This document shows, piece after piece, positions 19,452 to 31,184 of a DNA stretch of 64,000 nucleotides. The stretch's first letter is position 1. Every line of letters starts with the position of its first letter. Source of the DNA: Prosapia bicincta. Its lineage: Eukaryota; Arthropoda; Insecta; Hemiptera; Cercopidae. The stretch covers positions 208,672,841 through 208,736,840 of the forward strand of contig JBAIZL010000001.1 in NCBI GenBank assembly GCA_036971475.1. The letters are read 5' to 3'. Both the position numbers and the translations under genes were made by a program. The notes under the pieces were generated by a model. The model did no database searches. It saw only the letters and a list, made by a program, of their open reading frames with translations, and was not told the origin of the DNA.

Positions 19452-19985
19452 CGTTTGTAAGTATGTATTTATGTATGTATGAGCTTGCGTTATTAACCGT
19501 GGATGCGTAACTAAACCACTGATCCGGTCACCATGAAACTTTGGGAAGTTGTTAGGTACACTCCTGGAAAGGTTTAGCCATAGTAAGTCTCATAGGCGTA
19601 GCCAGAGGGGCCATGCGCACATGACCTTCCCCTCCCCTCCAGAACCAATTACCTTCAGCAGAAAAATATTAACCTATAAAAAAACGAGGCTAGGTTTTTA
19701 GCATAACCTCTTCCCGACGACGTACCATTTCTTTTTAACATGTAATTTTAGGAGACAAAATAACATAAAATATAATTTTCTATCTTATTTTATGATAAAG
19801 TATTTCATTGTATTCACTTTAAAATTTTGGTTGCTGAGCAACACTCAACAATTGTGAATTATTTTCCAACACATTTCAAAGCATTTCTGTGTTATTATTA
19901 TTATTTTAATAAAATAATAAATTTATTAAGTTTACCTATTGTAAACACGCCATTCATCGCCCTTAACGTGTGCCAAAATCATCTA
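19449..19985 (-). repeat. Interspersed repeat A, inverted copy
   Basis: Reverse complement matches 9151-9655 in order: the CGCC.TTAA..CAATGAATG.CGTG start, TTTGAAATGTGTTGG, GTTGAGTGTTGCT, GAGACTTACTATG, CCTTTCCAGGA and the TACATACTTACAAACGTTCAT end. The 171-codon open frame at 19827-20342 partly overlaps it and is not a credible gene. Confidence 0.6.
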
Positions 19986-20449
19986 GATGCAATTAAAATG
20001 ACAATGGTAAGGAGCCAACTTAAGACTGATCAACAGTGTCTGACAGCACAGGCCGACGGACGGACAAGTAATACATTTGGCAACAATGTGGTACGTTGCT
20101 CATCACCGATTGGTGTAGAACCAAGGACGGAACCCACACCCTTGCCGCGGCAGGCGAATCTCCAGTCCTATTCCAATTTCAATTCAACTATAGCAGTCAA
20201 AAACTTGATAGCACCTGGTGGTACAAGTCTATCCATTATTATAAGATTTATTCACAATAATAAAATTCAATGGTATTTCAAGGTTAAACTAAAAAATTTA
20301 AAAGAGACAGAACCTACAGCCTTTTTAAATTCCTTTTATTAGCTCGCACTCTCCTGATACATATCATGTACAAATTATCAATCGTTATTAAAATTCGTTT
20401 TTATACATCCAATCAAGTTCAAATACATTAGTTTTAACCTATAGTGGAT

Positions 20450-20800
20450 GACAGTTGATGTTAATAAGGTTTTTTTTCAAATATTGATTCAAAAGTTAAT
20501 TTATAACCATAACCATTTATAAACATAACTTATAAACAAGGAGGCCTTTCGGGGTTCAAACTTCGAATCTAGTCAAGTGCGCTCTGGCACTCCACCAACC
20601 TTCCAAAACACATTTTTCTCAAAGATGTATATGAGTTGTACTACCTTAAACGGAGGCCATGGATATCACACAATATCATAAATAGTACTTTAAGGTTAAA
20701 AATGAATGTATATAATAAAATAAAGAAACAATGATACTGGTTTTTTCCTTGCTGACCTCAGTAGGTATTTACTTTAATTCTTTTTTTTAAATTTTATATT
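20450..20800 (-). repeat. Interspersed repeat B, copy 2
   Basis: Same orientation and block order as 8140-8660. On the minus strand GTTTGAACCCCGAAAGG again resembles a Pol III B box followed by a CGAAAGG segment. It is shorter and diverged from copy 1. Confidence 0.45.
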
Positions 20801-21133
20801 ACTTTTTTAGATTGAGTAAAGAAAATGCTCTTATTAACAGAACGAAGTCAGATTACCAGCTGAAACAAATTTTAAACCCACACCACTTACAAAATTAGAC
20901 ATTGAAAATAAATTTGAACATAGATTTAAAAAGTTGAATATTATTAAAAATTCACTGGAGTAATGGTTTTACTAGTACGTTATAAGAATTTCAAACGTGA
21001 AGAATTGTAGATTCGCTCGACGAAGGAATTCGGCTATGTAGACTTATCTTTGTAATATACCGAGGCCAGTTATACAGCCCAAGTTTAGAAGCACCCCCAA
21101 GGTCTTTACCCAAAGGTGTTATATTTAGATAAT
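20801..21133. other. Unassigned sequence
   Basis: No supported feature. Confidence 0.4.
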
Positions 21134-21759
21134 TTAAAACGCTTTGCACGCGTATAACGTGATTTCTCGTAAGGATACAATCTCTGCTAGCGCGTACTAC
21201 GAGAAATCACGTATTTACATTATTTTGTTTATGGAAGTCCTATTTGTTTGTTTAAAGTCCATTACAATGTGTGACAACGTTTGTTTGGTGTAAATAAACT
21301 CTGCTACGTTTATTGTTCTTGGCCACGTGCTACCGATCCACATTCTGTTGTTTTAACCACCAGGCGACATTACGTGGTCTGTGCATGCGCGTATGACGGG
21401 TATTCTCGGCAAGATGCAGCGTTTGTCAACTGCTTATTTTGTGTTGTTTTTGTTATTTCTATAGTTGTTTACTGTTTACGTGAGTGACCTTTGTTTGTAC
21501 TGTAAGACTAATTTAATGTTTATTATTTGTTGAATAATAATTTTAATTACTTTAATTTTATTTTAAATGGATTTATTGATATCTTGAATTACCTAGTGTC
21601 AAAATATAAAAATAACTAGTTTTTAATTTGTTTGTTCAAATACATCTTTAGGAACTCAGAATTAAATAGAACTTTGAACGTTTCTCAAAAAAGTTTTTTT
21701 TATCTAATAGCACGTAATCTGTTACTTGCCCTTTATATGTCCCGCGTGCTAAGGGTTAA
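21134..21759. mobile_element. Non-autonomous piggyBac-like element (618 bp)
   Basis: Flanked by TTAA on both sides (21134-21137 and 21756-21759), the target site duplicated by piggyBac transposases. Terminal inverted repeats match over about 13 bases: left CGCTTTGCACGCG, right in reverse complement CCCTTAGCACGCG. The left end has two extra A residues. A subterminal palindrome with a 15-bp stem (ACGTGATTTCTCGTA and its complement) lies at 21158-21214. There is no transposase, and the 68-codon frame at 21281 has no motif. The TIR differs from that of the piggyBac fossil at 39304, so another family would have mobilised it. Confidence 0.55.
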
Positions 21760-23008
21760 AAATTATTTTGTTTTGAAATAATTAGTTGTTTGGAGTGTTA
21801 TTTCAACTTTATCTAACTGAAAGTAATTCTTTTTATTTTGATAACATACTTGTTCAGATTGTTTACATATTAGAAACCTATAATCTCATATTTAGATGAC
21901 TGGTTGGATAAAGTAGACGAAAGCAGATATTGACGTCACTAGTGGCTCACGCTAAATCTGATGCTAACAAAACGCCCCGGAACATTGCAGGACAGAAAAT
22001 TGTTACTCGGTGTGTTACAGGGTCCGATAACCATCCGTCACCAGTTACTCGCTTGTATCACGAGATACCTTCGGTTTACAGGTTACATTTGATTTAACGA
22101 TCCGTTACAACATTGACAACATGTAACGTCATCACGGCTGTTCCAGACTTTTAAAAGTAACAGGGAATTGACTTGGAGCGCCCCAAATGGCCATAGCTGT
22201 AACCGTCGCCTATAAAAATAATTAAGGCCTCAATATTAAGGGTGTTATATAACATTGTGTAATTTAGGTATTTTATATTATTTAGGTTTTGTTTTTTTTA
22301 TTAAAGGTTTTTTAGCATTTAGTTTGGGTTTAATTCAATACTGTTCTTTTATTCTAATACAACAAGAAACATACATCAGGTTTGAAGGATCGTTCGTGCG
22401 TCTTAATATACCATCGCTGATGATCCTATCTACTACACATCGTTATTCCCGTACAGTAAATATAAGTGTGTTCCCTTGTTTCATATTTAAACATAAAACC
22501 TTTGTACTCGCGATAAACAAACGATGCCTAAGTTATGTTGTACCACTTCGAGTGGACCACTAGAGTTGGCCTCACAACAACTTTGCAATTCATGGAACTG
22601 TATACGATGCTCTAAATGCTACACGACCCTAACCTTTACATTTCACTCACCACAAAGCATTTCAGTTAGACACGCAGCATCTGTTAATTGAAATACTTTA
22701 CAGTGTTTGAGAATACATTGGACGTTTTGCAGCGTTGAGGTCATTAACCAAAACATCTCACTTTGTCTCGGACGTTAACGAGACCCATCTATCTTGTAAC
22801 ATTTCTCATTACTTCCAGTAAAGGATGTGAGCTTTCCCACAGGAATCACGCAAGGGAGATCCTCTACTTGAATAAGTTATATCATTTTTGACAGTATACA
22901 CGCAAACGATAATGGAGATGTAGTATATGTTCTGCGTGGTAATTATAACTTACATTGCATATAAAATTGTTAATTTAACTATGGTTAGACGTTATTTTAG
23001 TTTATAAT
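21760..23008. other. Unassigned sequence
   Basis: Slightly GC-richer than average at 21900-22200 and 22560-22860. A 102-codon frame at 22255-22563 shows no domain or homologue that I recognise. Confidence 0.4.
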
Positions 23009-23257
23009 AATTAAAACAACCTCTCACCACAAATTCAACAAATTTTATTTTAACCTTATGTACATTTCGACTACAAAGTAATTTCGACTAGTGTAGGGGG
23101 CGTGGCCAAGTAGTTCCCGTTGCTTATAAATACGCATAGGTTTAGCTGTAAGTTAGTTATTTGTAAAAATACCTCTGAAGGTGATTACTTTGTAGTCGAA
23201 ATGTACATAAGGTTAAAATAAAATTTGTTAAATTTGTGGTGAGAGGTTGTTTTAATT
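23009..23257. mobile_element. Foldback PLE-type terminal remnant
   Basis: Inverted arms 23009-23082 and 23186-23257 around about 100 bases that include GGGGGCGTGGCC and a TATAAATA box-like stretch. The right arm carries a near-canonical hammerhead. The left arm keeps only its second half. The arm sequence (AAATGTACATAAGG, TTTGTGGTGAGAGGTTGTTTT) matches the 3' end of the PLE fragment at 52220-53240, so I assign it to that family. Confidence 0.6.
23171..23213 (+). ncRNA. Near-canonical hammerhead motif
   Basis: Stem I ACCU/AGGU, core CUGAAGG (A9 changed to G), U, stem II GAUUAC/GUAGUC with a UUU loop and one G-U pair, GAAA, stem III AUG/CAU with a UA loop, A at the cleavage position. One core substitution probably lowers or abolishes activity. 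Confidence 0.55.
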
Positions 23258-25089
23258 AATATAAACATTTACGCCACAGTTGCTTTAAGTTGTTGTTATT
23301 TTAGTTATTTGGTTATTTTTGGGATTTGTGCACTGAACTAGCTTCGGTGAGCTCCAATTAACTTGAATTACTGTATTTATTATTTGGGAATATTATTACT
23401 TAGTAGTGCAGAAATAACCTAGTCTCTATTGTTTTAGTACAAAATACTATTAATAATAATCAAAAGAATGTACAATAGGTTATGTTGAAATGGTAACTAT
23501 GTGAAATCTATCAAGTGTATTATGAAAAATTATTTGAAAGCTAGGTAACGAGAAAAATTAGTGCTATTGAAAATTAAACTTTTAATTCTATTGTTAACTA
23601 GGAAACTTATGTTTCCAAATATATTTTTTGTGGCTATGAAAATACTGTTACAATATAGTTTTTCCCCGATCTTGCTCCCCCCCCCCCAAACCAGTTCTGC
23701 GCTCGTGATAGCCCACCTCTTACGGGTTTTTTTGCCTCACATGAACACCCAATTTCCTTACCGCAATTGAAGGATTCAAGATTGATTGCAAGCTACCAAG
23801 ATAATAAGCTCTTACCATTATAATTCATAAGGCCCTAAAATTAAACACAAGGGTGTTACGTAAAGAATGGAATAAAAAACCTGTAATGAAAAAAACCCTG
23901 CTAGAAAATTAACCAACAATTGATCACATTGGAATCCTTGGCACCTGAGGTGTCCTGATGCTTGAGGGGTGGGAAGATTGTTCTTTAGCAATACAAATGT
24001 TATATCATACACAATTCGTTTATATATTTATAATACACTACTCGTAATAGATTAGTACAATCATCTATCTACCTAAATTGCTAAATATGTTTTAATAATT
24101 AAGAAGAAGTATTTCAAAAATTAAGTTCTAATTGATTTTCTGTTTTCCAGCACAGATTTATAAATGTACAAATTGTAACACATTGAATTTTCTAGGATTT
24201 ATTTAAAGTTTATTTGATTTTTTTTTATTCTACGAAAGAAATAGAGATTTTTTTAATATTTATGAATTTGTTTACACTGTTCCTCATTATCCAACTTATG
24301 ATTAATAATTTTAATTTTCCAAGTTGCGTGTAGTCGATTTTTTTGTGTAAAGTAAACTATAAATACTGAAACTTTTCAACTCTTCTTTTTAGACATACTG
24401 AAGGTTTACGATTCTATCTAAAGGTATCACGAGGGGGATATCTAGAAACTAATGAAAATACTTAGGGCCTTAATGAACACAAAAGCAATATATATATATG
24501 TTTAAAATATAACATTTTGTCGACAGTTTAAAACAAACAACAAGAGTCTGTTACAAAGATGTTTAAATTAATTTAGTCGTATCGGATGCTACAAGAAACA
24601 ACAGATGAAAAAAGTTTGAAAGCATGTTAAGCAATATTTCATACTTGTATACGTTACACGATGGTAATTTTTCAAGACCCGCCTTAAATACATGACCCAG
24701 CGAAGCTACTTTCAAAAACGAACTGGGAGAAATTTCAAATAAATAATATTTCGAATAAGGAATAGAGAAGCGCGATGATATCTATCCATTAAAGACGAAT
24801 ATTTAGTACTTACAATTTATCGTCCTGATATTTCGTAAAACATTAAATGTAATAAAAATTAGATTCAAATAAATTATACAAATAAATGCGATCAAGCGTA
24901 TCCCAAAAAACAATACTTTATTATTTAACTCGGTCGTGAAAGGCATCATTATCTTTATAGGAGATAACTACATAATAAAGAAGTAAGGGTGAAATGAAAT
25001 TACAGGCACGCAGGAAAAGTATTTAAAGAGAAAAAAGAGTTGAGAGAATATAAAGAGTTCTGAAACAATAAATTTTAAAATAGAATATC
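23258..25089. other. AT-rich sequence, nothing recognised
   Basis: A C homopolymer at about 23679. Short frames near 23561 and 23818 lack support. Confidence 0.5.
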
Positions 25090-26512
25090 AATAAGAGAGG
25101 GACAATCCCAAGCATAATACAGAAAGCAACCGTAAATATGGCGTAGTCGTGCGGAGAAGCAACAGGAGACAGGTGGATTGTATGAATCCATAGTGATTAG
25201 AGTGGACAGATGGAACTGAGATAAGGAGTAATGATAATTTACTGTTGTGGTACTCTAAGCTACGGATAGAAAAAACCAAGAGGAAAGAAGCTGAGAGGAA
25301 AAGCAAGAATGGCGGGACTAGGATGAAACAGGTAGCAACAGCTGAAAGCAACGGTAAATATGGTGTGGTCGTTTGGAGGTGCAACAGGAGACAGGTGGAT
25401 TTTATGAATCCATAGTGATCAGAGTGGACAGATGGAACTGAGATAAGATGTAATGGTAATTTACTGTTGTGGTAAACTAGGCTACGGATAAAAAAAAATA
25501 AGAGGAAAGAAGCTGAGAGGAAAAGCAAGAATGGCGAGACTAGGACGAAACAGGAAGCAACAGCTAAACGCAAACGGGTAATATAGTGTGGTCGTGTAGA
25601 GGACAACAGGAGACAGGTAAATTGTATGAATCCATAGTGATTGGAGTGGACAAATGGACCAAATATAGGGAGTAATGATAATTTACTGTCTCGGTAGACC
25701 AAACTACGGATAGAAAAATCCAAGAGGAGGGCAGCAGAGAGGAAAAGCAAGAATGGCGGGACTAGGATGAAACAGGTAGCAACAGCTGAAAGCAACGGTA
25801 AATATGGTGTGGTCGTTTGGAGGAGCAACAAGAGACAGGTGGATTGTATGAATCCATAGTGATTAGAGTGGACAGATGGAACTGAGATAAGGAGTAATGA
25901 TAATTTACTGTTGTGGTAAACTATGCTACGGATAGAAAAAACCAAGAGGAAAGAAGCTGAGAGGAAAAGCAAGAATGTCGGGACTAGGACGAAACAAGAA
26001 GCAACAACTGAAAGCAAACGGTAATATAGTGTGGTCGTGTAGAGGAGCAACAAGAGACAGGTGGATTGAATGAATCCATAGTGATTAGAGTGGACAGATG
26101 GAACTGAGATAAGGAGTAATGATAATTTACTGTTGTGGTAAACTATGCTACGGATAGAAAAAACCAAGAGGAAAGAAGCTGAGAGGAAAAGCAAGAATGT
26201 CGGGACTAGGACGAAACAGGAAGCAACAACTGAAAGCAAACGGTAATATAGTGTGGTCGTGTAGAGGAGCAACAGGAGACAGCTGAATTGTATGAATCCA
26301 TAGTGATTAGAGTGGACAAATGGAACATAGATATGGTGTAATTATAATTTACTGTCTCGGTAGACCAAACTACGGATAGAAAAACCCAAGAGGAGGGCAG
26401 CAGAGAGGAAAAGAAAGAATGGCGGGACTAGGATGAAACAGGTAGCAACAGCTGAAAGCAACGGTAAATATAGTATGGTCGTGTAGAGAGAGAGAGAGAG
26501 AGAGAGACTACA
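25090..26512. repeat. 222-bp satellite, about 6.4 copies
   Basis: A landmark (GACAGGTGGATTG-type) recurs at 25171, 25393, 25615, 25837, 26059 and 26281, an exact spacing of 222 bp. Copies diverge by scattered substitutions, and the last is interrupted by a (GA)n run at 26486-26507. Because 222 is a multiple of three, a stop-free frame in the unit is repeated on the minus strand. This gives a 394-codon hydrophobic frame (25088-26272) and a 70-codon one (26342-26554). The peptide is a 74-residue repeat rich in Leu, Ser and Phe, without any domain I know. Confidence 0.95.
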
Positions 26513-26851
26513 GAAAACTGGTGGTTTGCGTGAACACCTGCTTATAACAATCAATAGCAGCTATAACTCATACGGACGTCCGCGTATGCAGCGAAACCCG
26601 TAGAATATAAGCCTTGATCGTGCTCAGTGTTACAGTTCATGATAATTCAAGTTTATTACATTTTATATAAATAATATCTTACTCCCATTAAAAGATTTAA
26701 AAAAAGTTTATTTGAAATGTTTCTATAATAGCTCATATACACAATATCAAGAGCACAGTGGTACAATATATTACAATAAAAATATTGAAAAGAACCCCAA
26801 TACCACAAAAATAATAAAAAATAACAAATAAAACAAGTTACTTAAGAATAA

Positions 26852-26896
26852 ACCCTTATGTACATTTCGATGACCATGTCATCATCATCAGAGGGT
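26852..26896 (-). ncRNA. Canonical hammerhead ribozyme, inverted partner
   Basis: Reverse complement identical to 26984-27028, with every core position and all stems preserved. Predicted cleavage leaves the AGGGU strand of stem I on the 3' product. Confidence 0.7.
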
Positions 26897-26983
26897 CTTG
26901 TTACAAAATACAATCTAGTACACAAGAAGATACAAACTGGAATGATGGAACTTCTTGTGTGCTAGATTGTATTTTGTAACAAG

Positions 26984-27028
26984 ACCCTCTGATGATGATG
27001 ACATGGTCATCGAAATGTACATAAGGGT
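26984..27028 (+). ncRNA. Canonical hammerhead ribozyme
   Basis: Stem I ACCCU/AGGGU (5 bp), core CUGAUGA, U, stem II GAUGAC/GUCAUC with an AUG loop, GAAA, minimal stem III AUG/CAU with a UA loop, A at the cleavage position. Every invariant core base is present. Predicted self-cleavage after A27023. Confidence 0.7.
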
Positions 27029-27124
27029 TTAATCTTAAGTAACTTGTTTTATTTGTTATTTTTTATTATTTTTGTGGTATTGGGGTTCTTTTCAATATTT
27101 TTATTGTAATAGCTCATATATTTT

Positions 27125-30100
27125 GTATGAGTCATTATTTAACAAAATGCATCAATTTATATGGATGGCATTGACTTTATATTGGAAATAAAAATTGCAA
27201 TGTTCATTGAGAATTCCTGTTTTGTTTCGAACCAACTTAGAGGGGTTCCACCATTGGAATTTGCTTGCGATAAAACCGCTGTCAAGGCCAACGCAAATAC
27301 ACTAAATAACGCGAAACATTAACTGCTAAGTAAGATGCGCTGTTACATTAGCAAACCTAATCTCTCTCCGCTTTAGTCTTAATGGGAAAATACATTTCCT
27401 TCCTACTCAGAGATGTTTCTCAATGTGCCGTTGAGATATTAAGCAACACGCAAGAACAGCTTTAAGTATTTTATATGTTGTTGATATCGTCTTTGAGCAA
27501 CACAAAAAGTTCCTGAATTAGGCTTAAGTATACGAGAGAACATACGGTAGATATATGGTCCAGTATTTATTCACTTTAACTAATTTGATAAATAAAATTA
27601 AGTAAATCTATTTCTGTTCTATAATTCATGTATAGCCTATATCTACAAACGTTACTAAACAAAAATCAATTTGTAATTATTTAATTTTAAAAAAAAATAT
27701 CAATATTGTATACATATGAGTGTTGTGTATATATGTCTTATACTTTATATATTTTTTGTTTTAAAATATCTTTTAAGCATATTGTTTTAAATAGATTTTA
27801 AAATAAATATTTTTCCGGAAGTGTAAAATCTGTTTTATTTTAAAAAATTTTCGAGGTTTTGGAAAAATTTTACTAATTTTTATATGGGGATTACGTACGA
27901 ATCTGACTAAATAGATAACCCATTATGTTTAGCCTAACGTTACTATCTTTGCCTCTGGCATTTGAAGAGGCATTAGTTAAAAGCAAATATTTCGGTTACT
28001 CATTACTCGTTGCCATAGTAACATGGTAATATTGTTTAATATAACTATCACTTATTATCAATTGCCGTTTAGTGACGTTAATAAGCTGATTTACCTTTGT
28101 GTGAAAAACAAAGGTCTTTTGAGTAGAAAGTACAAAGTGTTATATTTAATTTTAGTATGACGTCATGATAAAAATTGTCATCATTTACAATGATTTACAT
28201 TTGGTATTATTATTGTTAATATTGCTACCTATGTTGGTAATTTTTTTAAATATGATTTGAAGACACTAATTTTGTTAAAGATTGTATACATACCCTATTT
28301 TTATGAGTATCTCCATCACATATTATATTCAAAGTAACTCCCTTACATAACTTTTTAAATAATCTCACAAACACTTAGGTGTAAACTAAACGCATAGCCT
28401 CAGAAAAGGTGAACGTGGATGTAATACGTAAAAAAACGTGATTATAAATTCTCCACACAAATAGAGTAAACATTTTAAACAGTGCAACATATTCTAAATT
28501 TATAGATACATCTGAACATGTAATATTTATAAATATTTGAGTTTAATGTTTAAAAAACAAAGTTTTACTTCTTTAAGTTACTGCATATCTCACAAAGCAT
28601 ACGATTGAGTTAGGTTTAGTTAGAAAAACACATTACGTAAAACATGTTTTTAACGTTAATATGACACGTATTTTGGCCGCTGGAAATGATCATTACTCTT
28701 TCGCTTCAGCAATCGGTTACATTGAGTTGGAAAACATTTATTTTCAAACCAAACCTACATTATTTAAATTAGTTATACATGTTTGAAATATATCATTGTT
28801 CTAAAAAAACTCATTTCGTTATCAATCAATGTAAATTATGTTAGTAAATATAGATAAAAGTTGTTTTTGACGTCCACTGTCCTGCGCCAATTATATTAAC
28901 TTTTTTCTTGTTCAAAATAGTTGTTAAGAAACATTATTTGTTTCAAATGTATTTTAGGTAAACATTTATGTGATCAAAATAAAATAGGTTGTCATACATT
29001 CTACCCAATGGTCTTACTGCATTCGGTAAAGTAACATGTTGCAAACATTGTACAATTTCCGTTTTCCTTGCACGTATTTTAACGTTTCTGCTACTGCAGG
29101 TATATTTTAATAATCTTATCTTTTGGAATGTATTGTAATGCCTTAGTTATAGATCATCTTACGTTTTGTGTTCTTTGGATATCTGTTTTGAAATGAACCT
29201 TCGTCGGTCGATTTGGCTAAGCTCTTAATTTGTCACGGATATCATTTACCAATGGATATTAGCAAAAGTATTGATATATAATTAATTTATTTAAATAAAC
29301 AACAAAACATTTTTTTCTATGTTTTAAAACGAGAATACAAAAAAATATTTACTTTTAATTTCCTCACATATAAATAAAAATTGAAAATATGAACGAAATA
29401 AATATAAACAATTTTTATATATTTGCTATTGACGCAATAACTTTATTGTTGATTAAACTCTTGGAGTGTACATGATTATAATATATTTAAATAAATTTCA
29501 CAAGATATTCATGTCACGAATTCACAAACATTATTGTGATTAATAACTAAATTATTCCTGATCAATACTTATTTGGTAACAATAGTTTCGGAAGACCAAT
29601 AATTATTATAATTATATAAACTAATAGTTTGTACTTACGTGCACCATGGAATACACACTTATCACACTCGCGTATTAAATAAGCGATTTATGGCCAGAAA
29701 ACTTGTTCGTATTCCACGCACTGGTCACATTCGGTATAAACATTAATGAAATAGTTACATTCACGGATTCTAGTACCTAAGGTACGGAGATTGGAAAGTA
29801 TAATAGTATACTAGAACGTAGGGGTATCTGTCTACACTCCCGAAAGGTCTAACCTGCTCTGCCGGTCCAAACTGCAGAAGAAACCTTATCACGGGTGAGC
29901 TTTGTCTGACTTTGGCGGCGGGTTTAAAATAAAAGAAATGAGTCTATATTAATTTTAAATACGTAACAATACCGTCGTATTTCTCTTCTGATTCAGTTGA
30001 AGCGTTTTAAATGACATCGTCAACTAAATCCCTTTTTCTTATTGCACAAAAGGTAGTACTGATCTCAGAATCGTATTTTTTCAAAAATTCGAACATTAAA

Positions 30101-30170
30101 AAGATGAACATTGCTATATAGCATTGCGCATAGTTCACCGACTATCCTAGCTCCTACATAAAGCAAACCA
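27125..30170. other. AT-rich sequence, nothing recognised
   Basis: Three kilobases without a supported frame, RNA gene or repeat boundary. Confidence 0.5.
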
Positions 30171-30174
30171 GTAA

Positions 30175-30490
30175 AAAACACAATAAAATTCCATCACACA
30201 TATACAAAATTACGCATCACATAAACCACTTTGACACAAATCTAAAAAATCTACACCTTATTTTGAAAACCAATTAAATCAACGTAACAGCATATTTTGA
30301 AATATACAAACACTTAAAACCAACTATAACACATACTAAATATTAATACACACGAAAACACCAGAGATTGACAATAACACAACACACATGAGCAACAACC
30401 TTAGCCGTACTCATAGTATTGAAGAGTGCACTGACCTAGTGCGAAACGTGTCTGTTGAAAAAAGTCAGTAAACATCGGTCTTTTGGCAAG
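30175..30490 (+). pseudogene. Decayed Penelope-like 3' fragment (GQTGR family)
   Basis: The frame at 30199-30317 reads HIYKITHHINHFDTN, then a stop and YFEIYKHLK, matching the end of the PLE ORF at 42940-43372 (QTDANLKIL and CEIYKHH positions). The GIY-YIG core is lost. The family's 3' tail follows: CATGAGCAACA, the hairpin at 30428-30442 and a tail with TCAGTAAA and GGCAAG. Confidence 0.6.
30428..30442 (+). other. Conserved hairpin of the GQTGR PLE family
   Basis: GCACT-GACCT-AGTGC, a 5-bp stem with a 5-nt loop, followed by GAAACG. Equivalent hairpins lie at 43410-43424, 60799-60813 and, weakened, 5954-5966. Function unknown. Confidence 0.55.
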
Positions 30491-31034
30491 TGATTAATTG
30501 ATGATTAATTGAGTGAAAATTAAATGATATTATTTCTCTATGTTTTCTAAAATTACTCTAACACTTTTTTTCTAAAAGGATATAAAGCATTTTATTTTCG
30601 GTAAAGAAAATGTTTAAATAAGAATTTATTTTCCTAATATTTTCAGTAATAGTTTACTGATTATTAGAAGGAAATTAGAGCTGTTTTAAAATCGCTCTCA
30701 ACCATTCTAAACAAAAGAGTAAACATTTCAAGGATATAATGTAGATGTCAATAATAATATGTAGAAGTGTAGCATATCGGTAGAAATAGACGCTGTAGCA
30801 TAAACGCCATCACAATTATAAATGACGTAGAAATAATTCCATTCACAAGAAAAACAGATAAAGACTGCCACTTGGATATATACTTGGATAACTTATTTAC
30901 TTTACATGTTTATTTTGTATTTTGTTTTTTTATTCGTAGTCAAGGGCTTCTTCGTAGTGATTGAGTAATTACTCCCTCTCTGTAAAAATATTAAGTAATT
31001 CTCTAACAGGCTATAGATACAAAAGTTTCATGTT

Positions 31035-31039
<5 letters not shown>

Positions 31040-31091
<52 letters not shown>
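31040..31091. repeat. (AT)n microsatellite
   Basis: About 52 bases of AT dinucleotide. It opens a minus-strand frame (31003-31242) with an Ile-Tyr run that is an artefact. Confidence 0.95.
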
Positions 31092-31094
<3 letters not shown>

Positions 31095-31184
31095 CATTGT
31101 TTAAGCTTGAATATTTGTTTGAATTTAATAAAATTAATTGACTAAATTTGACGTAATTAGTATCGAATAGAGAAAATGACTTGC

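Larger units (their letters stand above)
26770..27110. mobile_element. Foldback PLE-type remnant with two canonical hammerheads
   Basis: Long inverted repeat with near-perfect arms of about 165 bp (from 26770 and to 27110) and a short spacer near 26930-26950. Each arm has a complete hammerhead. AATAGCTCATATA occurs on both sides (26727-26739 and 27108-27120) and may be a target site duplication, although 30 bases separate the left copy from the arm. No coding sequence. The CGAAATGTACATAAGG segment links it to the 52220-53240 family. Confidence 0.7.

Noticed and set aside
19827..20342. 171-codon plus-strand frame
   Set aside because: It overlaps the inverted copy of repeat A, has no domain, and its composition looks like translated noncoding sequence.
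25088..26272. 394-codon minus-strand frame as a membrane protein gene
   Set aside because: It is the 222-bp satellite read in a frame that stays open because the period is divisible by three. No start context, domain or non-repeat part supports a gene. Kept only as a testable finding.
29760..29915. Possible tRNA in a GC-richer patch
   Set aside because: No cloverleaf with matching acceptor, anticodon and T arms could be drawn.
30428..30460. The GQTGR-family hairpin as a hammerhead
   Set aside because: CUGA and GAAA occur, but the spacing and the missing G8-A9 positions do not allow the hammerhead core. Reported instead as an unassigned structure.
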